Below are positions 26,001 through 36,370 of a DNA stretch of 64,000 bases, piece by piece. A program made the translations under genes and the position numbers. The stretch lies in assembly GCA_013399855.1 (NCBI GenBank), contig VXAY01005682.1, forward strand, positions 71,558 to 135,557, in the 5' to 3' direction. The stretch's first letter is position 1. The number at the start of each line of letters is the position of its first letter. The notes beneath the pieces were generated by a model that worked only from the letters and a program-made list of their open reading frames with translations, had not been told where the DNA came from and did no database searches. The DNA comes from Oxyruncus cristatus. Taxonomy: Eukaryota > Chordata > Aves > Passeriformes > Cotingidae.

Positions 26001-29000
26001 TTCTCTGTCTTCTCTCCATTCCCCTTCCTGCCAAATTACTACACCATCCCAAAACAGCAGCCAAAGGGGTATTTGTGATGCACCTTTCTAAGAAGAAGAA
26101 TTAAAATGGAAAAATCCAGCTAGGGACCTGATTAATTCAGTCCTCAAAGGTGCTTTCATCTTAGATATTTATAATCTAATTCCATAGAGGAGATGTGTTT
26201 GTTTTCTAAGCAAAGCAATTTATTCCCTGCCAGTCAGAAAAATTTGTTACCGAAGAAAAATTCAACACTCCTCTCCAGAAACAAACAGAAAAGATGTTCC
26301 CTGCCTGCACGATCATTTATAGTAAATATCTACCAATAGGAAAGCTGTGCTATTGCAGGGAGCTTTCAGTTCTTTCTACTGTTGTAACCCTATATCATAT
26401 GCCTTTATGAACAGATTACACGACATGCTCACTTGAGGTATTTTCTCCTGCAAGATATTAGGCTAGTGTTATTCAGCGTGCATGTAATGGGAAATAAAAT
26501 TTTTATCTCCAGCTCTCCCTGTGGTTTCACCTACGTGGTAGAAAGCAGGAGCAGCATAGATGCAAGATGATTTCTTGCAATAGTATGAGATACTCAACAG
26601 GCTAACACCTTCTGTGCCTTATTCATTACAGCTGCTGAGATGAACCAACTAGTCGTGGAATAGCAGTGGCAGTAAGGCACCAGGCCACTAAACACATAAT
26701 TTCCACATGATGAGGAAAAGAATCATTAATGATGAATAAGCTTAGAAGTACCACACAAGACCCTAGAGAAGTAATCAGGAAGGTCCTGGCACAAACAGAC
26801 AGATGTAGAAAATGACAGTGATCCAAAATATACACTAGCATTGTTCCAATAGATAAGTCTTTCATACCTATGACTGACACCCACCTGGATTAGCAACACT
26901 GGGCAATTTACTGAATTGTCCCGCATCACCTCTATGAAGAAAAGCCTCAGTTTTAACACTGGCCTGTTATAAAATGCCAATATTTGAAAACATATCTAAG
27001 AGAGCAGTTTCATGCCTGTTTCTTCTTTCACAATATCTGTTTATTTGGTTGGCTTTTTTTAAACCAGTCCCTACTGACATTTTCCTGTCTTATTAAAGTA
27101 GATTGTGAAGAAGGACAGACATTTCCAGCGCAGATCATTAGAGCACAGAGAAGCTCCAGAACGCCCACAACACCCCAGCGAGCAGCTGGTCTGAGCAACC
27201 CTGCAATCTCTCGGCCCTCCACCACATACTGCACCACACACTGCCACTCCCTCTCAAGGCAAGCAGACACACTGGAAGCAGTGCCCTGGGATGAGATGCT
27301 GTGCACAAACATCCTCTGACACAATGCCATCAAATGAGTTTTGGGCTGGCTGCAGTTGGCACTACCATAAGACAAAGATAACATCGCAAGACAAGGTATT
27401 CATCACATTTCAGTGCTGAACAGTGCAAGGTCAAGCTGGAGAGACAGCTGTGGTTCCTGGGTCACCAAGACAAGTCAACCATATAAGTCTTACAGGCTAT
27501 GTCCGGTCTGATTTTTCAACACTCAGCCTTTCCCAGGCTCAGGGTCAGCCTAAACTCTAGGCTCATAATTTCAGAGAATGACTGTGCTATACTTCAACAG
27601 TGGCATCTTGGGTATTGTGAACTAAAAGAAACAAACAAACAACAAAATACACACCCGCATTCCCATAAATCTACAATATACAAAATAAAAAAGTCCAGGG
27701 ACTATTTTCTGTAGATATAATGGTATTGTGTCAGAAAGAAGCAACTACAACACTAATGTGAATGACATCTTGCAGAGGAGCCTTCTGCCACGTGTCTAAT
27801 GGATGCAGCATTTTGTATTTTTCTGACATGAAATACCCATCCAGGGAGCACAAAAAACAAAGCCCATGACAAATGCATTAAACGCTCCTGTTTTCTCGAG
27901 ATACCAGCATTACACTGGACATTCACACAATTCTGTGTGGTCAGGGTGAAAGCAGTAAGCTTTACTCCAAATACTCCTATACATGCTCAAAAATCTGGTC
28001 TCATTATAAAAAAAACTCATCACATTGATAGAAAACAAGATGTTTTAGGTGACCCAAAAGTAGTTTAAGAAACTTAAGACATTAAAAAGCCTGTTTGAAT
28101 AATAAATTGCCGAACTACAAAGCAGGCGTTTGTCATTTCTCAAGACTTTGTTATCCAAACATACACCCAGGAAATTATCCAGTCAGAGAGGGGGCTTGAG
28201 ACACCACTTTTCAGTTAGAAGTTGTCATGAAGATGGGCTGAACCAATACAGGCGCATTGCATGGAAATTAAGGAAGACCCTGGATGACAGTGCTCCTCGC
28301 TGCAGAGCTCAGCTGACTTGGGCAAATATGTCAAGTGCGAATACAGCTCTAAGCACTGTGAACAGCACTCTGATGAGCAGCCACTGCTGAGTGCTGCCAG
28401 CTACACTTAGCAAGAGTCTGCAGGCAGAAATAATGACTATCCTAAAAATATGTTTATGTTTGAAACAGAAGATGGCAGTAGACACACTCAACCTATCAAC
28501 AAAGTCAGCAAAAGTGAATTATTTATATAAAACCATATTGGTGACTGGATGGTTAAAAGCATTCTCAGCTGCAGTCTCTGGGCTCCTAGTCTGTTGGATG
28601 ACAGAGGAAGACAGGATGTCATGTTGGCACTCATAACATCTGTATCCAGAACAGGGAACCCTCTAAAGTCAGTTTGTGGAAAAGCCTGAGCATTACTTCC
28701 TCCAGGGATTAACATCCATATGTTCCTACACACAGACAAACGAGGCCAGATAAATTTCAAGCTACGGTCTCCATGCACAGCTGGAGATCCCAGACAGGGC
28801 TGCACTGGTGTTTCTCATGGCACAGCTCCTGAACAACCGCAAATTCGTGTGGCATGCTAAAGAAAAGTGGGATATCTGCAACACACAAGGCAACGGCTGT
28901 CAGAGCTATGCACTAAGATTTACTACTGCAAAGCCCATTTCCCCCTCTGTTAAGATACTAACCATGCTGCTATTTCAAGTAAGCATCCCAAAGATAATAC

Positions 29001-29309
29001 ACACAGGAACAAATTGTATTATTCCTTTCATGTTTATTATGCATTTCTAATAAAAGGAAGATCTATTTGTTGCTTAGCTGAGCAAACTCAGTGATATCTT
29101 TTTCCCTGGGGACTCAAATATATTCAGCAATACAATCTGGTGAAAGGATGTTCCCAAAATGTGTACGATTTCTAAGAGTAGCGAGGGGGAGAACAAAAGG
29201 AAGCAGAGGTACTGGATGAAGCACAGCAGAGCAGAGAACCCCAACTAAAATGTCCTTGGAGAGAGAAGGACCAATCGGTGATTCTGGCTATGGACTGCAT
29301 GACAGCACA

Positions 29310-29640
29310 CGGGTGTTGCGGTCAACAGCTGGCAATGACCCGCTGCACCCGATACCTCTCTCCTGAGAGGCAACGGACCCACCCCCCGCTTTGTGTTTTT
29401 CCGACATGCGAAGAGCTCCCCCAGGCTGCTTCGGGCTCCGACCAAGCGGCCCCCGGGATACGGGAGGTACCGGTGCTCCCAACCCCGCCTCGGGATGCGA
29501 TCGGTCCCCATGATGCCCGTCTCAGGATGCGGCGGCGAAACCTACCGCAGCTTTTTGGGAACACCCGGCAGTACGCGGGGGGGGAAAGGAGGAAAGAAAA
29601 CGCCGTCAGCCCTCTCATGCTCGTTGTTTGCTACGTGCAT
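29310..29640. promoter_or_regulatory. CpG island, candidate promoter
   Basis: This block stands out from its AT-rich surroundings. About 330 bases carry roughly thirty CpG dinucleotides and high G+C (for example CTCCGACCAAGCGGCCCCCG and GATGCGGCGGCGAAACC). In vertebrates such isolated dense CpG blocks usually mark promoters or first exons. On the minus strand a plausible splice donor (CTGCG followed by GTAGGT, intron side at 29540-29545) ends a GC-rich stretch containing an ATG near 29616-29618, so a leftward first exon is possible. No TATA box is evident and no protein is recognised. A non-promoter CpG island cannot be excluded. Confidence 0.5.
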
Positions 29641-32600
29641 ACAACCGGCTGATAAATTTAATTCCACTTATCTACTTCAGATTTCTTTAAACCTGCCAGG
29701 CGTCTGCTCCTCCTCCCAACCTCATCATTTTCCCTCTCTTTCTCCTTCTTGGGTGTTTGCCATTTCTGTTTTTCAGTTCCAATTTCCCATCATTCTACCT
29801 TACCTCTTCAGCTCTCCCCAACCCCATCCCTTTCTCCCTGTTGGATGTCATGTTTTTCGAGAGAAAATAATTTTTTATTTCAGTGATTCAGTTATTCAGA
29901 CGCAATCTATACATCTATTAGACTAAACAAATACTAGGTCGTGTTTGTGTAAAGAGGATGTAAACATATTCTGAACTTTCTGCCTCTTTAATATGGTATC
30001 CTAGGTAACCTGGATTTTCATGTTAGAGATACAACTATCTGAGCTTTTCTTCTTTTAATATAAAGATTAACCTTTGCACATCATCTGTGCATCATCTGAG
30101 AATTTCGGAAAGCTCATAACCTGATTACACCTAAATTCCATGCATTATTCATTTGTCTGCAAGAAAGATCAGATTCAATTACATTTGAGGAACATCTTAT
30201 ATAGAATTAAATGTTGCAATCCTCACTTACCTACCCAGCAGTTTTAAACACAACCTACATTGGGCTTTAAATGTACATACATATGCGTGGCATTAGCTCA
30301 GAAGATGTATGGAGGCAAATTAAAAATATACCAATACCTCCATACATCTAAACAATAGACCTGTCTACTCAAGTTGTTTGTATATTCAATCCAAAACAAT
30401 TTTATATCCATTATTACAAAATGAAAACAACAATAAATTAATAAATACTAAGTTATCCAGAGTGTGGGCAAGAGTCATATAAAGCATTTATGTACTCTTA
30501 AGATCAATTTCTTAAACAGCTATAGGCTGATGTCAGCCATCCAAAAATGTGTATAAATCACAAAGTAACAGTCTCTTATCATATTTGGCATGCCTTAGAT
30601 CAACTTCAAAAGAGAGACTTTGATTGTAATCAATATTACAATCTGCGTAAGCACTTTACAGAATACTTCTACGCTGAAACACTGATGAAAAGGATCTTAC
30701 AAGAGCTATAATAATAGTAATATAAATGTTTCCACCATTCCAAGAAACTCACTGCTAAAACCTAAGATACACTTCAGTTTTTCACCCCATCAAAAGTGTT
30801 TATTTTAAGGACCTTCACAGCACTGCACTGATCTAATTTCATACACACGCATAACCTTAGGAGATTTCCACGTATCCATTCCCCGGTAAAACTAGACGCG
30901 CATCACCGTTCCGTGGTCCCGCAGTTCCTCTGTATTGAGGGCTTGGGTTTAATTTTTGGGTTTATTTTGTTTGGGACTGCTAATACAAATCGAAGTAACT
31001 TAACTGACGGTGAGTGCTCCTGTTTGCAGGCCCTGATGTCCCTTCTGACAGCCAAATGACCGATAGCTACAGTCACCTTATCTCTTGCCCGCACAGCCAG
31101 CTCTGCATGCGACCTGGCAGGGGAAGAATTTGCACTGCCTCACTTTCTCTACCTAAAAATAAAAGCTGATGACACTGATTTTTTTTTCATATAGAATTAC
31201 AAGACCAACTGAGAAAAGCCCTATTTAAAAGGCTGCTATTCTTCTCAATTCCACTGCTTAGTGGAATTCCAAAGCCAAAAAGAGAGGTTGCTTTTTATTT
31301 GTATTTCCTGGTGGTTTGATTTTTTTAGGGTCTTCCTGGGGTGTTTTGTTTTGGTTTGTTTTTTTTAAAATGGAACCAAGTGTATCTTGTGTGTATGTAA
31401 CTCTCTCTAGATGTTTGCCTTTTCAAAGGAACATAGAAGGAATTTGGAGAGCCCACTGAGCACACAATTCCTCCAAACACCACCACAGCCTGCAGCTGTC
31501 TTATTCCAACCTTACAGATGGACTTCCAAAAATTCGTTTGACTGAGAAGCAAACATAACATCTGGTGACATATACGGGATAAGTCTTTCCAAACCTCTGC
31601 ATAAGACGGGCAATTCCACATATGTGAGTGAAACAAAAACTGTAGGCCTCAGCTGCAGATTTCTCCGTGCCTTTCGGTCGTTTGTGTGTGACACTCACAC
31701 ATGGCACTAGATGAAACACAGGCAGTAGCACTTTGAAATAGGGTTTGAACTGACTCGATGTTTAATAACAAAAAAAAAAAAACCCACAGAAATCAAAAAA
31801 CCCTAGGCTGCCCAAAACCTGATAAAATGTTTAACATTTCATTAGTCTCTCCCCATCACTACTGGGGAAAAAAGACCACGTGACAGGAAGTGGTATTAGA
31901 TATGGGTCAATACTGCAAGAAAAAAGAATCCGACTTTGAATCCCCTGGAGACTGAAGGGTGGGATCTCATATTTAATAACTATATACAGCAAAGGCTCTT
32001 CTCTTATTTATATGCCTAGGACAAAATATTTTCCAACCCAGTAGCCTAAATCAAACCCCATAGTTTTTAAACTGGACAGTTTTTCAGGACAAAGTGAGTG
32101 CCACAGGGCACTTTTATCAGCATTTGCTTAGAGTGTCTTCACAAATCTCAGAGAAAGTAAGCTAGAAGACCTGTATTTTCCTCACTTTCTCTGCATGTGG
32201 AGAGTAGGAGACCATAGCAGCTTAAGGTATTTTGTTCCTAACATGGCACATGTTTGCCACAGTAGCCTGAAGAGATGCCTACACTTGGGATGAAGCTTGG
32301 TTTATGCTACAGCTGGTGTCTTATAAAGGGCAGAGATAAACTGTTCAGCACTCCCTGCCCAAGGCTTCACACAGGGAGCAGTCCTTACAGGAGTAACCAT
32401 TAGCTTCAGTTACTACTTAGCAGTTGAATATCAGCATCCCACTTAAAGTGTGCTCATTTTCAGCTGCTGAGCAGCCACGCGTGCTCACAGAGCCAACAAC
32501 TCTGAAAATGAGTGTGTAATTTTGCCTTTAGGAGGCCTCTGAACGCAACGGCCATAACCAGTATGAATGCATACAAATAAGCTGTTGTGGGTCTATCCCA

Positions 32601-33231
32601 GGTTACAATATATAGTTTAAATATGTATGGCTTTAAAACTAAAACAGGCCCTGAAAATTGCTTCCCTTCTCCTATCTAGCATCTTTTAATATCCACAATG
32701 CATCACATGTAAAGCAATTTGCAAGTCTACCCTGGTGGTTTTTTCCTGCAAGATACCTTCCTGTGGTTTGTTTCCCATTGCAAAGCAACTAAATGGCTAA
32801 CATTCTATTTTAATTCTTTAATATACAACACTATTGTTTAATGAAATATTACTGAGTCCTCAATGAATTCTTATGTAACTGCTGTAGGTGTCTAGACTGC
32901 CTGCTTACTTCAAAACTGCTATGCAGCATAAATTTAGTGTTTCTGTTACTTTCCTAGATGCATAATTTTCTGATATGAACTCCTTGCCTACAATAAATAA
33001 AAAGACTTCTTGGATAATTGTCTTCACATAGCAGCATACCGAACACAGGGGCCTTTGAGCCCAAAGTCTTGCAGCAATTCATAAAGGAATTTAAGGATGC
33101 ACAAAGATTAACCTGACTCCTGCAGTACCCCAATAAATGTTATGAACCTTCCTTTCAGAAATCAGGATACTGTGTTATATAAACATGCTCTTTCAGAAGC
33201 CACAATTGCAATCACAAAACACCTATAGGAT
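29641..33231. other. Unique AT-rich sequence
   Basis: After the CpG island the sequence becomes pyrimidine-rich (about 29680-29850) and then strongly AT-rich. I see no exon, RNA gene or interspersed repeat that can be supported. Confidence 0.45.
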
Positions 33232-33648
33232 AGACAAGGGATCAGACCCAGCCAGCACGGGTTTAGGAAGGGCAGGTCCTGTCTGACCAACCTGATCTCC
33301 TTCTATGATCGGGTGACGCGCCTGGTGGATGAGGGGAAGGCTGTGGATGTGTCTGTCTGGACTTCAGCAAAGCCGTCGACACCGTCTCCCACAGCATTCT
33401 CCTGAAAAAGCTGCAGCCCATGGCTTGGACAGGGGCACTCTGTGCTGGGTTAGGAACTGGCTGGAGGGCCGGGCCCAGAGAGTGGTGGTGAACGGGGCTG
33501 CATCCAGTTGGCGGCCGGTCACTAGTGGTGTCCCCCAGGGATCAGTGTTGGGCCCAGTTCTGTTTAATATCTTTATTGATGATCTGGATGAGGCGATAGA
33601 GTGCACAATTAGCAAATTTGCAGATGACACCAAGTTGTACAATCACAT
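33232..33648 (+). pseudogene. CR1 LINE ORF2 fragment (reverse transcriptase), broken
   Basis: An internal piece of a CR1 retrotransposon. It starts in the segment reading GCCAGCACGGGTTTAGGAAG. One frame carries the reverse-transcriptase block [19 protein letters not shown] (catalytic Asp block A region). After a one-base shift near 33410 a second frame carries [20 protein letters not shown] and KFADDTKL, which includes the catalytic FADD box. The frame change shows that the copy is dead. Unusually, the element stops just after FADDTKL and lacks the rest of ORF2 and the CR1 3' end; most CR1 copies keep the 3' end and lose the 5' side. A later deletion is the likeliest explanation. Confidence 0.92.
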
Positions 33649-34912
33649 TTGAAGCACAACCACCTTCAAGGAGCTTTCCCTCCAAGACTCGGTACTCTTG
33701 CAAGAGCATTAGTGAGCTGACCTTAACCTTGAACCTAGCAAACCTTCCAAGCTCACAGACATAATTACAGGCCCAGCATCTGTTGCAAGTTTCACACTCC
33801 TGAAGCAAGTTCATGCTTCAGAAAACCTGTTACCAATGCAACTCCCACCTGCCTCCAATTACTCAAACACAACACAAAGCAGGCCAGTACAGTTTCAGTG
33901 CCAAGCGAGACAGATCAGGTGCTCCCCCTGCACCCCCTCAGTCAAGCTTCAACATTAAGAGGTTTCCTCCAGCTCCTTCCTCCAAGGGGCCTGCAGCACA
34001 AAGCATGCTTTGCAGCAGATACCCCCTGAAAAAAACCCTTACCTTTTGCCCAAAAGATTTTTGGGGCATCTCCTGAGCTTCACCCCCTTGAAAGCCAAGT
34101 CACAGAGGCAGTCTAGTCATGAGCGAGTTCAGGCCGAGAGAACTTGTCATACCTTCTAGTAAGAGCAACCCCAGCAACCACCAGCCTCACTGCTTACAGG
34201 TGCATGAAAGTAAGGACCGCCACAGCCCTGTGTTTCTATAATTTAATGCCTGTTTCAATGATGAATGATATAAGAGATGTAAGAGTCCTGATTTTCTATA
34301 ACAGATGTCGGCCGTGAAATGCCATCATTATCTTCATAGGGGAGGGAACAGCTGCAGCAATCACCCTCTTACCAAAAAAGGCTAAAAATTAGCTACTAGA
34401 CTTCAGAAGCCAGGGACTCTCCCAGGTGCTGCTGCTCTCGGGTAGAGGTACTGCCTACATATTCTGGAGGAGCAACAGTTCTGAGATCTCTCGGTTGGCT
34501 TCTTCCAACAAGGTTGACCCGCTAAAATACAGACATTTCTTGCCACCTTGCAGGGACAGTTTTCTTCTGTTAACAGCTGCTACGCTCCTTCAAACCCTCC
34601 TCTTCATGTTTGCTTGAAGACGGAGTTGCAGACGTCCCTGCCTCCATCACCGCACTCATTACTCCTAGGCCAACCTGAGAAGCAGCAAACTTCTGACCTT
34701 TGTCACAGAGTGAAGCCTGTGTGCAGCACAGGCATATTGCCCTCTCTTCCCATTAATGCAAAGCAACGCACACTACAACAGAGGCTGCCATTGCTCCCTG
34801 CAGCACATCTTTGGCCACGGGTGCAGGGTCGCAGATTTTCCCTCAGAGCCTCAACTTGCTCCCGAGCGTGTTGCAGCATAGCACCTGTGACATCCTGGAT
34901 CTGAGTCTCACC
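33649..34912. other. Unclassified sequence between CR1 fragment and solo LTR
   Basis: Mixed composition with modest C-rich stretches. Open frames of 60-118 codons occur, but none shows a recognised domain or retroviral motif. I see no internal retroviral sequence adjoining the LTR that follows. Confidence 0.4.
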
Positions 34913-34993
34913 GAGTTATTGATACGGGTCGGAATACGAAAAAGCCGGTGAAAGAACTGCCCAGAAGCTTTTGGTCTTTTGAGCAGCAAGGTA

Positions 34994-34999
34994 TTTATT
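34994..34999 (-). terminator. LTR polyadenylation signal AATAAA
   Basis: AATAAA on the minus strand, about 75 bases downstream of the LTR TATA box and just after the hairpin. This is the usual spacing of a retroviral R-region poly(A) signal. Confidence 0.6.
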
Positions 35000-35072
35000 T
35001 GTCGATGTCGGGAGCAAGCGTGGTTCGCACCACAAAGCTCTTGCTCGAAGGTAGCAGCACAAAACAGGGTAA

Positions 35073-35078
35073 TTTATA
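35073..35078 (-). promoter_or_regulatory. LTR TATA box
   Basis: TATAAA on the minus strand (context CTGTATAAATTACC), positioned upstream of the hairpin and AATAAA as in a retroviral U3/R boundary. Confidence 0.6.
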
Positions 35079-35595
35079 CAGTCTGACTTCTATGATTACA
35101 ACGTCTTACGTACATATTCATGTGATTGCAACATCTAATCATACATATTGATAACAGGTGGAGCACAGGCGGAGCCCAGGCGGAGCTTGGGGTGGAGCTT
35201 TTCTTGGCCCTCAATTCTGGGGGTACGTTCGCCTTTCTCCATCACTGAGTCTGGGGTCTCTGTAGTCTTCCTCAGTGTGATCTCGCTAACTTTCCACTGT
35301 CTTTGCCCCAGTCACTGAAGCTTGGAGAGAGCCTTGGCTCCAGGCCTATTCCACCTATTCAAATGTCTACCTTAGCTTACTTTGCCCTAATTTATTACCC
35401 CTAAGCCCACTGTATGATGTTCCTAACGTTCTTCTCTAGCTTGGGTCCAATGAGTTGAACAGAACAGGATTTCCTTTAGCAACATAAGCAGAGCAGATAT
35501 GGAGGGGAGAGTTTTCTCAGAGCAAGATACCTTGGTTAACTCTTCTTAGGCCTTGCTCTTGTTTCAGTCAGAACCAACTCACTTGTGAGCGAGGC

Positions 35596-35619
35596 GGGGG
35601 GGAAGGGGAAGGGCTAGGG
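35596..35619 (+). other. G-quadruplex-forming motif
   Basis: Four G tracts (7, 4, 3 and 3 G) separated by loops of 2, 2 and 3 bases fit the G3+N1-7 quadruplex pattern on the plus strand. The last units read GGGCTAGGGCTAGG, resembling degenerate telomere-like units, but the stretch is too short to call telomeric. Confidence 0.7.
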
Positions 35620-36370
35620 CTAGGCCTGCAGGTACACAGTAAGGCTGCCTTGTCACATAAGGCCTGGTGAGAGCACATGGCAGAGCCAGAAGGCTGCAGC
35701 CAACACCGCTGAGCCCACGCAGAGCACAGGGCAGAGCTGCGGGCCCTGCAGCCGGGCTGTCAGCCAAGGCAGACCTGCCTGGCAGCCCCCTCACACCACG
35801 CTCCTGGAGCCTGTGACTGGCTACAGCACACCCCACTCTGGCCTGGAAGGCACTGACTGGATATCCTGCCTGGGAGGGAAAACTGAACTCTATAACAACA
35901 CAAGACTCCAAGTGAGCTCTCCCTCCTCTCTCCTGCGGCCTGAACCATGTGAACCATTAGATCTTGATCATTTTTTCTTTCCTCTCTCTCCTTCTCTCTT
36001 CTCTCTTTCTTTACTCTTTTAATCTATTTCTTTACTCTTTTCCTTCTCTTGTGGGTAACTTAAAACCAATGAATTGCGTTTTACTAAAGCTGGTATATTG
36101 ATTCTATGGAATGGGTCTTTGTGCTGAATGTTTCAGTGAAATATTTTTTCTTGGTTGTATTTTACTCCTGTAAAAACTTTTGTCAAAATATCTAATTTTT
36201 CCTCACTAAATTAAAAGAATTTCTCTTAGAGAAGAGTGTGACTCTTTCTCTGGACACTAATTCGAGATTATAAGGAGCCAAAAAGCTTTTAAAAAGTCTT
36301 AAATAAAATGTAACTGCTCTGGGCAGCTTATAACTTATAATCTGGAGCCTAACAGTACCTCAAACCTGAA
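35620..36370. other. GC-rich stretch, polypyrimidine tract, then AT-rich stretch; possible degraded LTR
   Basis: A GC-rich part (35640-35850) passes into a long pyrimidine tract (35971-36050), then GTGGGTAACTTAAAACC and an AT-rich part. This order (GC-rich U3, pyrimidine R, AT-rich U5) resembles other avian LTRs, including the GTGGGTTAAAACC motif in the element at 7.9-8.5 kb. I found no terminal repeats or target duplication, so it remains unclassified. Confidence 0.25.
35971..36050. repeat. Polypyrimidine (C/T) tract
   Basis: About 80 bases, almost all C and T on the plus strand (CTCTCT, CTTT and TTTACTC runs). Confidence 0.85.

Larger units (their letters stand above)
18594..29309. other. 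Unique sequence with small tandem duplications
   Basis: No gene or large repeat recognised. It contains a 22-base direct duplication (18888-18931), a 19-base direct duplication (21856-21893), a short (CAA)n run near 22991-23018 and an (AAAT)n run near 23059-23085. Open frames are short and overlap on both strands without domain signatures. Confidence 0.45.
34918..35451 (-). mobile_element. Solo LTR of an endogenous retrovirus
   Basis: A 534-base element flanked by a perfect 5-base direct repeat, GAGTT (34913-34917 and 35452-35456), the expected target-site duplication of a retroviral insertion. On the minus strand it has LTR order. A TATA box (TATAAA, plus coordinates 35073-35078) comes first, then a candidate R region containing a hairpin with 7-base arms (GAGCAAG at 35012-35018, CTTGCTC at 35040-35046). 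A poly(A) signal AATAAA follows (34994-34999), then a short U5. The outermost bases form ATTG...CAAT rather than plain TG...CA, so the duplication could be read slightly differently. No primer-binding site or coding region adjoins either end, which fits LTR-LTR recombination. The family is not identified. Confidence 0.75.

Noticed and set aside
33329..33652. Intact reverse-transcriptase gene
   Set aside because: Only a CR1 fragment with a frameshift and no N- or C-terminal parts; not functional.
35611..35624. Interstitial telomeric repeat
   Set aside because: Only about two degenerate GGGCTA units; it fits a G-rich stretch better than a TTAGGG array.
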